Of a stretch of DNA of 64,000 bases, positions 13,501 through 48,955 are shown one piece after another (within the stretch, counting starts at the first letter, position 1; every line of letters begins with the position of its first letter). Source of the stretch: Haliclystus octoradiatus. Taxonomy: Eukaryota; Cnidaria; Staurozoa; Stauromedusae; Haliclystidae. Both the position numbers and the translations under genes were made by a program. A model generated the notes under the pieces. It saw only the letters and a list, made by a program, of their open reading frames with translations, searched no databases and was not told where the DNA came from. The stretch covers positions 28,844,445 to 28,908,444 of the forward strand of contig OU744446.1 of the NCBI GenBank assembly GCA_916610825.1, given 5' to 3'.

Positions 13501-15112
13501 GTCATCCTGTCTACACTATCTCTAGTGTCGGATAAAAGGTTTAGCTTTCCGGAATCTTAAACAATCTTATACTACATTTTCTTCTGAATTTTTTATTGAG
13601 ATTGTGTGTATATATCAGAACATTATCGATTTTCTTTCTGAATTTGCTCTGGCCTTCAGGGATCTAGGATTTCAGGAACCCCACTTTTGTCAGACCCTCG
13701 ATATGGATTGGTGCTTGGATGATAGGATCTGCTCATTTCAACTTATTTTAATTGTTATCGTTAAAATGTCTCACTTGATCCAATTTGCTTGCGACTACTA
13801 CTGTTAAAACTTTACTTTCAATAAAGACTCCTCAGTCCTTACCCCTGCGAAAAACAGTTCAGGAGTTCATGAACAGTTCATGAACGTTAAATGGGTCCAT
13901 TTTCCTGAACAGTTCATGAACCCTCACAGACAGTTCATGAACAGTTTATGAAAATTTTTGGCCATTCAACGTTCATGAATAACTGTTCATGAACTCCTGA
14001 ACTGCTTTCGCAAGGGTACTCGCATTCAACACAGTCAATGAACATGATTCAACTTGATGGTAATTCAATACAGTTCTTAAACAGTCCATGAACTGTTCCT
14101 GAACACCTTTCATGAATGTTAAATGGCCCAATTTTCATGAGCTTCTTCCATAAACAGTTCATGAACACTTCATGGGAATTGGGCCATTTAACGTTTATGA
14201 ACTGTTTTTACAGGGGAATGCTGAATTACCCCATTTTTCGACTGTTATGATTTCATGAACAGTTTATATATGTTTCATGAACTCTCAATGAGATGGCAAT
14301 GAACAGTTCATAATGAAGTTCGTGAATGGCTAGTTCATGAATTATTGATGAACCTGTGAACTGTTTTGTATTCAAGGGCTTCAATTCAAAGTCTCTTGCC
14401 AGAAAATAAAGAAACTCTGGCTGTTTTAATAGTATGAGGATAGTGTGTGAGCAGGATTAAGATAGTAATACAACAAATTGAATTATATGTGTTACCCATT
14501 AGAGCATCAAGCAAGGAATGAGATTACGATGTCTAGAGACGATGTTTACATGAGTTAAAATGAGTAGACAATATTAGTATTGTGACGTTAAAGGAAGAGA
14601 AACAAAGATTACAATATAAAAACAATACTTCTCCACAGCTATCTATACATTCATTTTTTATTTTTCAATGCAATTCTACTCATGCGAAAAACTGTTCAAG
14701 AGTTCATAAACAGTTCATGAACGTTAAATGGCTTTTTTCATAGACAGCTCATGGACGTTGAATGGCTTTTTTCATAAACAGTTCATGAAAAAGTTCATGA
14801 AATTCGGACCATTCAATGTTCATGTACTAGTTCATGAACTGTTTTTAAAATATGTGTAGCCTCTAATGAATCCAGTATATGATTATGAACAAAATTGTAG
14901 ACTATTTCTAATAACGTTGTGATGTGTAATTTTTGATAGGTTACTTTTCTATGATACAATACTTAGCACCATCAACCAATGATTTGTTGTTGATTTGATA
15001 CTTGAGTGATTTGTCTTTTGATTATGTTTATTTCTATTTTTCAAAGGAACATTTATGGTGTATGGATACAACAACATTAAGCACAACAATGGAAGCAAGT
15101 AAACAGTTATAA
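1512..15112 (+). CDS. Unrecognised protein, 3' eight coding exons (partial gene)
   Basis: Eight exons join in one frame with GT-AG borders: 1512-1667, 2388-2459, 3122-3249, 3721-3757, 4341-4397, 5139-5261, 13363-13446 and 15047-15112 (TAA stop). Together they give about 240 residues; the 5' end is missing. The protein looks soluble and mostly helical: an Asn-rich stretch near the start of the visible part, then segments such as LLKHSPFDNTWLHQNVAEV and GISYAAGQSATLIK, and a C-terminal tail ending EASKQL. I see no signal peptide, catalytic motif or zinc site. Phases are consistent throughout (phase 0 except the 3249/3721 junction, phase 2), which is strong evidence for a real gene. An AATAAA lies near 15289. 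A 7-kb BEL/Pao element sits in the sixth visible intron in the same orientation. I do not recognise the family and give no function. Confidence 0.72.
2690..3032. repeat. Foldback GTTCATGAAC repeats, degenerate plus better copy
   Basis: 2690-2830 holds a degenerate run of TTCATGAAC-type palindromes. 2911-3032 is a clearer copy with inverted ends (CGGCAAAAAACAG at left, its near-complement ending GTAGGGG at right) and a central TTAAATGGCC. Both lie in an intron of the unrecognised gene. Confidence 0.6.
4114..4290. mobile_element. pogo/Tigger-like MITE, TA target duplication
   Basis: A 177-bp element with inverted ends CAGTGAAACCT and its counterpart ending GGTTTGACTG, flanked by TA at 4112-4113 and 4291-4292. 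Inside are two diverged copies of the motif ACCACTATAGACAGGTGGCC. Related copies, in either orientation, lie at 20545, 23178, 25942, 43351, 45369, 50167 and 55708. The CAGTNAAACCT end and TA duplication fit the pogo/Tigger branch of the Tc1-mariner superfamily; that assignment is inference from the ends, as there is no transposase. Confidence 0.75.
4500..4735. repeat. Foldback GTTCATGAAC repeat
   Basis: Starts CCCTGTGAAAAATTTCATGAGTT and continues with at least four tandem blocks that alternate GTTCATGAAC-type palindromes with AAAATCTGGGCTATG spacers. No clean right terminus is seen. Confidence 0.55.
5330..5430. repeat. Foldback GTTCATGAAC repeat, short
   Basis: Left end CGCTGCGAAAAAGTTAG, two TTCATGAAC palindromes and the TTAAATGGCC spacer. 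Degenerate right half. Confidence 0.5.
5801..6333 (+). repeat. BEL/Pao A 5' LTR
   Basis: 533 bp, TG...CA, matching 12305-12837 nearly perfectly. It contains an ATTATATAAATAACACG stretch (about 6109-6125) that could serve as a TATA box for the element transcript; this is a suggestion only. Confidence 0.93.
6397..12216 (+). CDS. BEL/Pao A Gag-Pol polyprotein
   Basis: 1939 aa, single ORF from an ATG 63 bp after the LTR. Visible in order: a charged coiled N-terminus; an acidic eight-residue repeat at about 174-221; a DUF1759-type Gag region (about 290-440, KWNGEFRTF); zinc knuckles of Cys/His type (about 495-570); a DUF1758 aspartic protease with LMDGGADTT near 626, where the usual DSG/DTG is DGG; Pao-type reverse transcriptase with YMDD near 1047; RNase H (FADGGDKAL near 1229, WVDSK); integrase zinc finger (HEKTCH with FCLHC); integrase core with Asp in AVDFFG (about 1615), SDNGPN (about 1685) and Glu in GVVEAL (about 1735), a DD49E spacing; and a C-terminal basic DUF5641-like domain. 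Gag and Pol are fused without a frameshift. All catalytic acids I can identify are present, so the protein looks functional. Confidence 0.95.
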   Translation: MADDAEAARRRFQRRSKIYETQIRRFELLEKNELVSIEQWNGTLAKVLKESDELDLAAQTYIDILEVNNALDGDIKKDITERIQIMENTTNEIKQTTMKRIYEIEERTLAKQEQILAKQHQRELELIEARRVNTSDPYSSAASVSSRNNDVIDEEDETATDCDAILDQDQDQDQPINPEVDQPFNPEVDQPINPEVDQPFNPEVDQPINPEVDQPINPEVDQQHHKEEDAKVKIKDKGKCKSAKTNVNEAVTTATAIEIGAMTAIKTMQLNNDKSKPVTATVRLAGFTPTKWNGEFRTFPTFQNRFNSAMKNLGVTDDNVKLQWLEKSIPESYQSIIEGRSTLLESWKAMKLVITDQKIADEITWNFRKLKPLVDKDSEAIQKFVTAMRTHIMYLVEFGKSHRTTDEEFIRDLKRKTGRDFEEQIDDQFAIHNQLRLQMGLEEEELTTKFIMTFLERRIQTSHTKKTDRRQGGSTKENNTSKSAKVSAFKANPDVDCQLCGDGKHHLEDCQIFKNKTVRDRAEYTKGKGYCFRCLTKGHMKPSCEKKNTCKECKKCHHTLLHYGSTSTTNDQDSTVPKIASASSINANSAKEMDNDESPRLPILKIWVKSGFKNADGSPRLRPAICLMDGGADTTLVRTEFANSVGIEGENTIIQYEVVGGAKHKEKTKKFDITIGRFNPIQEQAKISAYSISRTCGAANAWPKDFFQRNPHLSKLKNLTYGNGGHIDILIGRDAQQLHKELQRIEPEPQNDHQSTGIEYPLGWTIVGGKEKKNKNEVNNKKVASVKLNDIAGDIEHEEIKKIFTSDLAGVSPSTRCICKDNEVNEARFIKIAKNTTINNEGRVEVQLLWKQGYPEALPNNYTEVYQSLKGRVKKMKHKGEYESYAKAMSEVINSGFVEEVNRQKNEKEYFIEHLIVERQNTSTPKRVVWNSAKIFQGESLAKALEKGPDMLNSLFKVLIAFREEQVAFIGDIRKMFNMISIAKEDRCYHRFLWINEGDEEPKTYQWSRLVFGDPPSPDLSQTSLYYLAAAYKDEWPIGGEILEKHIYMDDIADSRENETEATEAMNETTKVLKKGKFEIKRWHCNRIKVEETLNKDGISTQTKKEENNDDLETMILGHHWNKELDNLSLKAKTVSLSITSSTKLTKRIILGMIARVWDPLGIMAPATVNLRIMFQNLWREGYEWDQIIEDEKSAIWMKNIDCIEAKLNTVVTRCMKSKGAIGQPEIHAFADGGDKALGTCVFMRWNIGENKFDTSFVAAKTLVTPVKGWTIPRTELVGALIMVRLVQNIVDALRIKPSSITYWVDSKVVLHWVRSSSQQMKAFVETRIAEIQEIADVKNFCYVPTKLNAADPLTKTNDTDLEIWHKGPQFLREAIIQDFETEDVKQDIEAKQDPAEIKPTKKLKKQPKKSKATNKKINSMVKSTEENLMDEQLAKEILEVANREENWLKSVEEVSKINNIDGETAIYRALQAFTKWEDKAYKKLCPFFEEKDELYRLGGRLNLAEDFSLSLIAPIVIPKAPKGEDQGYENNHRGVISKILNYYHEKTCHPGVNRTRCAIEQNGIWIIGINNALKKVKRFCLHCRKRSRPLEEQQMGQLPNFRLEANQVPFWTTAVDFFGPLKTKLRRGVVKDGHVAIFTCTVTRAIHLEFCYDQEGGEGLSALKFLMALKRFTSTHGLHPNRMYSDNGPNLVAASKTIKKLTEQWDNTLLENGLKAAGFLWEWNCPTASHQNGVVEALIKSVRKALDATSDCYNKSLNPDEWMTTLSEISYLINSRPLFPKSSGDLLDISEMITPNSLLHGQNMLIPQPKDTKEHPTDRMTAIQKRIQVFWEHWTTNMPHNLICRKKWLVKRNNIGVGDLVLVKTSGPHGPAPRAVWPLALISNTYPGKDGLIRKVRIKTKSGEYDRPIAKLLLIATQEEIEVKVIKNLNKDVEEIEV
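6916..7059 (+). repeat. Six 24-bp in-frame repeats in BEL/Pao A Gag
   Basis: Six tandem 24-bp units encode QP(I/F)NPEVD. The I and F versions mostly alternate, and synonymous positions are nearly invariant, so the array expanded recently. It is followed by QQHHKEEDAK. The opposite strand is open over this stretch only because of the repeat. Confidence 0.9.
12305..12837 (+). repeat. BEL/Pao A 3' LTR
   Basis: Second 533-bp LTR, preceded by the purine tract GAAGGGGA and followed by the TATAA target duplication. Confidence 0.93.
12880..13235. repeat. Dispersed ~350-bp repeat S, copy 1
   Basis: Shares blocks with 26822-27125 and 44250-44425: CACCCGTACCACTC, ATTTCTAGAGCAGCGGCTCTT, GCTGAGAGCA, ACACAGCAGATCAATTTC, and in copies 1 and 2 GCTGAGTTGACCTTCA. 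I see no tRNA-like promoter boxes, inverted ends or target duplication. The class is unknown. Overlapping short open frames here are not genes. Confidence 0.6.
13522..13699. mobile_element. Degenerate hAT-like MITE (reverse orientation)
   Basis: Ends resemble the CAGGGTCCGACAAAAG family: left AGTGTCGGATAAAAGG, right CCACTTTTGTCAGACCCT, with internal TTCTGAATTT motifs that are the complement of AAATTCAGAAG. No convincing 8-bp duplication remains. It starts 75 bp after exon 13363-13446. Confidence 0.5.
13842..14016. mobile_element. Foldback MITE of GTTCATGAAC palindromes, TA-flanked
   Basis: The best-preserved copy: 175 bp, left end CCCCTGCGAAAAACAGTTC, right end the near-complement GAACTGCTTTCGCAAGGG, with TA on both sides (13840-13841, 14017-14018). 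The inside is made of GTTCATGAAC palindromes spaced by AC/AG and a TTAAATGG core. It should fold into one long hairpin. The superfamily is uncertain; a TA duplication would fit Tc1-mariner. Confidence 0.7.
14050..14375. repeat. Foldback GTTCATGAAC repeats, two adjacent degenerate copies
   Basis: 14050-14216 ends with TTTTTACAGGGGAAT; 14245-14375 is a second run with weaker palindromes. Both follow the well-preserved copy at 13842. Confidence 0.55.
14676..14850. repeat. Foldback GTTCATGAAC repeat
   Basis: Left end ATGCGAAAAACTGTTCAAG, then palindromes with a duplicated block (ATGGCTTTTTTCATA twice) and a right end ATGAACTGTTTTTAAA. Confidence 0.55.
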
Positions 15113-16188
15113 TGCTGTTTCAAAAATGAAAAAATTACATGACGACGGTGTGACATTGTATTTAGACAATAGCCTACACACCATTATGATTAAAATAGTA
15201 GTTATTATCTTTTGAAGAATACTATTGTTTCTATTTACACAAGATGTTAACATTTAACATTGCAAGAAAATATATATATTGAACTCAAAATAAATATATA
15301 TATATATATATGAATATACATATCATAGATATACTGTAGATGAAGATTCGTTATAAACGTTACCATTATGTATAAATATTGCATTGAAAATGCTTTGTAT
15401 TTTTTTGTTAGCGTTTAAAATGCTAGATTTTGAATTTGTTAATATATTGACAGATGTTGTATTGAGATTCATTATTTTCATTATTAATTATTATTTCCAT
15501 AACGGATAGTTATGGGAATCACTTTTACCAGGGAAGGGGCCATAAAATATATTTTGCCCCGAAATTTTCTCCATGAAAAAGGTTTTTTGCAATACAACCA
15601 ATATGTTTCAATTATCCATATATTTTTGCACATTTGTTAGATATTCAATCATTTTTACAATTTATTGTAATTTTGAAGATTGAAACTATCAATTTTGTCG
15701 AGATTAATTTTTTTCCCAACATAACACAATTGCTTAAATATGTACAAAATTCACAGTCATGTGATTTATTTATTTTTAATTTTATTATTAAAATTAATTG
15801 ATTTCAAATGTTACTGTGAAAATTTTCAATATTAACCTTAATTATTTGATCCCGGCAACATCTAGCTATCAGCATGCACAAACTTTTTCCTGATGAAGAA
15901 TATTATTATCTGACGACAGACAAGTCGTGTACCCAATGTTGATGGTCATTTCGACAGTTTTTATTTTTTAATTTTTTATGGGCAAGTATTAGTATTAAAT
16001 TTCCCTCAAAGATCAAAGATGATATTGCTCATATGACTAATGATTTATAACTATCAAATAACTGATTGGCTAAATGACCTAAATGAAGCCAAATGTAGAC
16101 AATGTAATATTGCTCTTTCAAAATTCGAATTAGGCGACTTTACTCTTGTAACTTATTAAATATTATAACGTCATTTCCTGTTTTGCAG
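15113..16188. other. Intergenic spacer between unrecognised gene and AKT
   Basis: AT-rich, with AATAAA near 15289 (likely polyadenylation signal of the upstream gene) and a short (TA)n run at about 15297-15311. No coding feature is seen. Confidence 0.5.
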
Positions 16189-16318
16189 ACCTCTGATTGT
16201 AGCTCACAGGGCCACAAACAGTGCCAGAAACCCGGAAAGTTTGTGATCGAGGAAATTGAAAGGTTTTGATTTTATTTTGAGTTTACGTTCAACAATACTG
16301 CCAAAGCATATAAACAAG
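16189..16318 (+). other. Candidate 5' non-coding exon of AKT
   Basis: A strong acceptor (TTTTGCAG ending 16188) and a donor-like AAG/GTAATT at 16319 bound a segment with higher GC than its surroundings. It has stops in all plausible frames before joining the ATG exon at 17944, so it would be untranslated. Without transcript data it is only a candidate; it could be a spurious splice pair. Confidence 0.3.
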
Positions 16319-17784
16319 GTAATTATTTATATGTTTTTCTGATTCTTACGTTGATTCCAGTTCCGTTTGTCCTTTTGTGCTGTTACGAATCAAGGTCCTT
16401 ATCGCCAAATGTGGTCATCATTTATCTAGTCCTCAGATTTCATGCTTGCAGTCCAGTGAAGTGTTAATTTTGATATTTATTTTTCACAAACGCGTATTTG
16501 GAACACCTGTCGAAGTTGCAAAATTTCTGAAGAAACTGCTCTGCATGTTTCTCTGTTTACAACTGGAAATATTACGTCAAGTGTACTCATTTGATGCACA
16601 AGTCCAGGCTATGTGGCGTGAGCCATGAGACGACGAAGGGCAATATGGGTTGAACTTGATAGACTGTTTCCGTAATTATACAATCACGAATTCGCAACAT
16701 TACACAGTAATTGCTAACCAATATATAATTTAATCTCGATTATAATTCATTTATGCATAGCATAGCCTTGTACTTCAGTTCAGTTTCAGTTCTGATTTCA
16801 TCATTTTGATTAAATATCTTCGAGAGGGAAGATATAAAATTTCTACTACATCTCACCCACTAATTAAGATCTGGAAACAATGTCTCTGTTTATCCTTCTC
16901 AAGCTTTTGATTAAAAGCCAATTTAGAGTTTAAAGTGAGCTCACTTATACGGTCTGCTTTAACTTGCACTGTTTACCAACTTTTAAATATTCCATCCGGA
17001 CAATGACCATAATAATAAGATAGAAAGTTGTGGTATTTTCTTTTCTTTTAGCCTGTTGTAGTCCTATTCAACATAACAACACATCCAGTTTCTGTGACAA
17101 GTTCAGTTTCTATTCAACATCGATCGATGTATCTTTTATTAATTTGTAGTCATCCACATGTCATATTCTGTCATAGACTAAGCTATTAATCATTTGTAAT
17201 ATTAAGTTATTTTTGACATCAATTAAACAAGCTGCAGGTGACCAATAACAGATTAAAAATAATTTCAATTTGACCGATTCCTTCGATTACCTCATTAAGC
17301 CTCATACATGTAGCAAATAGATTCCTTTTGCGAATAAGAACATAGGTTATAAGAGCCTCAAATTTGAGCATTTGATATCAAAGAAAATTAGTTGAGTTTG
17401 ACTGTAAAATATAGAGTAGGAACAAATCCAGGCTCACTCAATTTTACATGTTATAAAATAGAGTGTACTGAGCTTTATCAAGTCAAATAACAAAATTTGT
17501 ATAACATTCAATGAAGCTAGATAAAGAAAACTATTTATACATAGTTACAGGATTCCCAAATTTGACTGGAGTTTCTGATTTTGAAATAAAGTAGTTACGA
17601 AGGGATGCATAAATAGGCCTACTCTTATTTCCAGTGAATATTTGATATTATTATGATTACAAAATTTATCAGGCTTTTTGATTGGTTAAGAGCCCCGAGA
17701 TAATTCTAAGTATTCTGAAAAGCACACAATATTTTGAGCTAAAATGCGTCATACCTTGAGATACTTGTGCTGACTATTATGTCC

Positions 17785-17852
17785 TAGCCTGCGTCACAGA
17801 CCAAAACATTTCAAGAACGTTCTCAAAATGTTTTGGTCTATGACACAGGCTA
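17785..17852. mobile_element. 68-bp TAGCCTG hairpin element with 9-bp target duplication
   Basis: TAGCCTGCGTCACAGACC at left and its inverted form ending GGCTA at right surround a perfect inner arm (AAAACATT / AATGTTTT). ATTATGTCC occurs on both sides (17776-17784, 17853-17861), a perfect 9-bp target duplication. Smallest member of the TAGCCTG family. Confidence 0.8.
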
Positions 17853-17950
17853 ATTATGTCCTATATGTCCTAATCTGAAAATACCTATTCTTTACAAGTA
17901 AGGTTCTAAGAATAATCACGATTTGTTTACTTTCTTTTTACAGTATCACA

Positions 17951-44714
<26,764 letters not shown>

Positions 44715-45368
44715 CAAATTTATGATAGTTTTTAACAAGACATTGAAAATATTAAAGCATTGGAATCAACATTTGCCACAGTTAAAATGTTGAATGAGCA
44801 ACGGCATTAACAACATTTAATAATATGAGTGCACAATATTAACTATTCAATATTAGAATCTACTTTTATTTTTATATCAAAATTATTATTATCAACACAA
44901 TTGCAAAAATTATTTTTTGTTTAAAGCAAAGCAAGTAAAAACGTATTATTTTTGAGGGCTATTTTGTAATTTAAAAATATTTTAGAATACATAATTGTGT
45001 ATATCTTGATATAATAGAATTATTAAATTGTTACTTTGAATCATTATTCTATAATTTATAACTATGTAAATTACTGTTTGAAATTTTTGTTTGTCTAAAA
45101 ATGCTGCTTACATGTACATGACATAATTTATGACTTAGTTGTTCCAAGTATCTGCCAATCGTCTAAATAATCCTCGTATAATATTGGTTTGATTATTGTT
45201 TGTTTCTTCGGCCTATTGTTTGTGCTAGCTGTTACTTGTTCTGTGTTTGATGCCTTCATTTCCCCTGTCAATAATGAAGAACAACTCATTGAAATCAAAT
45301 GCAGTGTAACTCGCTCAAATTCAATTCGGATAAGTGAAATTCATGTTTATTTGCAGCCTAGAGTGGTA

Positions 45369-45544
45369 CCGTCAAACCTGTTATAACGGTCACCTCTATA
45401 CAGCAGCCACCTGTCTATAGTGGTCACTCTTGCAATGTCTAAAATAATATTTCTATTGAATCAAACATGTATATAAAGGCCACCTGTCTATAGTGGTCAA
45501 TTTATCTACATCTTGTAGCTGATTTTTATAGACAGGTTTCACTG
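45369..45544. mobile_element. pogo/Tigger-like MITE, TA-flanked
   Basis: 176 bp, CCGTCAAACCTGTTATAACG to GGTTTCACTG, TA at 45367-45368 and 45545-45546. Confidence 0.75.
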
Positions 45545-45877
45545 TAGTTGCAACCTAGGTAGCTACCTTTGAAACTCCATTGATTACTGTTGTGGTCAAA
45601 TCCCTAGCTAAACAATTTCAGAAAAGTGCAATGGAATTTGTTTCTAATTATTTTGAATGGAATGAGCCATTTTCTTCATGACATTTGTTTAAACATGATA
45701 ATTTTCAGACTGTTAGCAGTTAGTTTCATTGTTTTGAGCTGAAGATTTTGCCTGGATTGGACCAATCCACTGCTAACAATCCAGATATCCTTGCTTTCAG
45801 ACTGTTTTCAAATTTGATTTTGTATGTCTGATTTGTGACAGTGAGAACATGATGCCACAACGTTTTGATTACTGTAA

Positions 45878-45993
45878 TCCCTGCAAAAAAACAGTTCAGA
45901 AACATTAACTGGCGCCAATTTTCATGAACAGTTCATGAAAATGTGGGGCCATTTAACATTAATGAACTGTTCAGTGACTGTTTTTCGCAGGGG
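45878..45993. repeat. Foldback GTTCATGAAC element, short
   Basis: TCCCTGCAAAAAAACAGTTC at left, CTGTTTTTCGCAGGGG at right, with a palindromic interior. Confidence 0.65.
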
Positions 45994-47596
45994 TCGTCAC
46001 TGTCGGTCCCACATTCCAACAGAACATATCATGTGCTTTAAAACATCATTGTGGTTTTTCTGATGTTTGCTACAAGCCTACAACTATCAATTGTTACCTT
46101 TATTATCTGTTAGTTTATTTTCCTCAATGCTACTCTTGTCTTTAGTATTAACCAATTGCTTTGATCTTGAACTTGTTGAATTTTTGCAAATAGCCTGTAA
46201 TGACGCAGAGGCCGGTATAACAGAAACAAGATTAAATTTGTTTTAGGGCATAGTCTACGTCTAGTCTCTCTTTGTCTGATCAATATTTACCATCATGTTT
46301 GATAGTTACCTTAATTTCGTTAACTAGCGATTCAATTGAAGCAATTTCTGATCCCTCAAAATCTGGGATTTGTTTTACAACACCATTCAATGAAACTAAA
46401 ATCGGTAAAATACCACATGTGAAAAAGACATACAACCATATAAATTTATAAAAGAAAATTGTATTGTATTGATGTTGTATTGACCACTATTATTTCTCAC
46501 ATATGTCATTCTTGAGGTAGGTGAATGTTGCTATTCAATTCATAAATGGAATTTCTTTTGACTGGCCACTTTTCCATGCTATTATTGAATATTTTCCCAT
46601 GATGATAGTATACGTGTAAAAGGCATTTTATTAATCATGTAAAATTCTAGAATACGTCACCTCTGTTACTTATGGGGATATCTCCCTCGAAAAAGCCAGA
46701 GGGACAGATATTTCCATTTATGATTTTAAATGATATGAAAACATGAAACGACAAATCTCCTACAGATCGAGAAAACGTAACAATGTAAATGTCTTACTTC
46801 ATTCAAATGAGCAAAATGCAATGTTCTTTGTCGTAAATCTTATTATTGTCTCACCCTTAGTATTATTGACCATGAATTTCCATTTTCCAATATTATTGTT
46901 CACGATTGTAATTTTATGACCCTTCAGAAATCGGAATAATGAAAGAGTATTATAATGAAATAGCCTACACAATTGCTTAAGTAAGGAGTCTAATCAATAT
47001 TAAACATACTCCTTTTTTCAGAAAATGAATACTTTTCTCCAGTAATAACTGTTCTCTGCATTTGTTATCCATAATCTCAGATCCGATTTCATTGTGATTT
47101 GTGAACAGGCTTTTGTGTTGTTTTCAGCAGCCATCATTTCTAGCAATTGTAGCCATGACAACAACAGTCATATCAATCAAATCCAGGTGTGAGGTTACAA
47201 AATTTGAAGCTTTGGTTTTTGAATCACTTATTTTGAAAATGGCTGACAACACACGATTATTTACATCTTGCTTCAAAGTTGCTCACTTGCTATCAGTATC
47301 AAGCATGGAGTTGTGAAACTATTTTGTTGTGGGCATAGACATAATCAAGTGTATTAAAGATATCTATTCACTAGTAAGCTCAAGGTTATTGAGGAAAGAA
47401 GAACAGGAGGAAAATATCTAGCCTCTCCTCTACGTACAGGCTATTATTATTCATCAAGTGAGATTATTTATCAAGGCGTAAGAATTAAGACATGTACCAA
47501 CGAGGAAAAAGGTAGCCTATACATAAACATAACGCGGTGGATATTGTTCCGGCTGCCGGAAAGCTGTCCTCAAAAGATAATGTTCCGTGCTTCCTC

Positions 47597-47606
47597 TGCG
47601 CATGCG
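47597..47606. promoter_or_regulatory. NRF1-like palindrome, candidate NAGS promoter region
   Basis: TGCGCATGCG matches the core recognised by NRF1-type factors and sits in a locally GC-richer patch about 1.3 kb before the NAGS ATG exon. NRF1 commonly controls mitochondrial genes, so the position is suggestive; binding is not shown. Confidence 0.3.
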
Positions 47607-48955
47607 TTTGTGGATAGTAGGCTGAACATTATCCACTTCGTAAACATAGTCATTTGGCCAGGGCTTAAATCAATTGGTAGTTGCTAGTTGGCACTGCACT
47701 TGCTATTCAACGCGCAGCAGCAGTGGTATTGTACAATAGGATAGCCATAGAGTTATCATGTTATTATAATTATCATCATCTTCTTCAACTTTTGGCAGTC
47801 AGCTTCATTTATTTGTAAATAATATTTCTTTATAAATTTATATATTAATCATTTGACATGCACTTACCACATACCTGTATTGTAGGGTATATTGGTAATA
47901 ATAATAAACAAACAAACAAACAAACATCTTCATGATGATAATCATATTGAACCAGCCTACATGCTGTGTCCTTGTCAACTGTGATATAACGTTATACATT
48001 TAAATTGCATTGCATTGCATGTATGTGCTGCTGCACAGCTTTGCTGAAGATTATCTTAAATTGTATATCTCGCCTTTTTTAAACAACGGATTTGGATAGA
48101 AATTTGTTTTCTATTCGTACATGTTGTTATTGAGTTTTTACACAGCGTGACTCTTCCCCAGTCAAAATTGACCCTAAAACATGGCATTTTGGAGATTCTC
48201 GTATCCCACTTTTTGATACCAAAAGAGGAACAATTTTATTTTTCACAAGAGAATTTGACCGTGATTTTTTGCCAACATTCTACGTTTTAATTGCTACACC
48301 TAAAAAAATGCTGGAATCGTTTTACTTTTTTTATTGAAAATTTAACTGTTCATCCACATCCTGCTAGCTACTTCTCTTATAGTATAACATATTTCAAAAA
48401 GAGCCTTATACCTTCAAAGTTGTAACTTTTCATTTTAGCACTTTTTAGCACATACGTATCACATCATCAGGATTATCGTGTTGCTACGCAACGCTGCTGG
48501 AAGCCCAAGATTTTTCGTCTCAAATATTCATTTCGAAACTATTTTTGTCATATTTATCCTGAGTTCCGGTATCGTGGCATGGTGATCCCGAAAAGCCCAA
48601 CAAAATATGTGCGTGGAATAACATTTTCTTCCTATACGCCAAGCCAAGGGAAAATTGAAAGAAACAAAGCCTGTTTAGTTAGGTGCTATTCAAAATGGTT
48701 CAGAAAATTGTGAAAACCGCTGCAAAATTCATTACATTTGCATTTATAAGTAGGCCTATAGATTGATTATATTTTTAGAGAGTATCTTTTTTGTTATATC
48801 ATCATGCATCAAGCAATTAAAATAGTTTAAATCAAGGTTTATGACTGTTTCAAAACCTGAGTACTGAACCTCAAGACGTTTTGCTTATGCCTAGCCATTT
48901 TTTATTTTTTCCTTTCAGAGCTACTTAACTGCTATTTGTCTGCCGATCTCATTGT

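Larger units (their letters stand above)
44715..48918. other. Intergenic region between AKT and NAGS
   Basis: Begins with the AT-rich AKT 3' untranslated region. It holds a pogo-like MITE (45369-45544), a foldback element (45878-45993), an (AAAC)n run near 47906-47925 and an NRF1-like palindrome at 47597. The open frames at 45189, 47101 and similar have no recognisable domains or splice context. The promoter and non-coding first exon of NAGS must lie here, because the NAGS ATG exon opens with an acceptor. Confidence 0.5.

Noticed and set aside
44715..48918. Possible small genes in the AKT-NAGS spacer
   Set aside because: Open frames at 45189-45386 and 47101-47316 have no recognisable motifs or splice support, and the first runs into a MITE.
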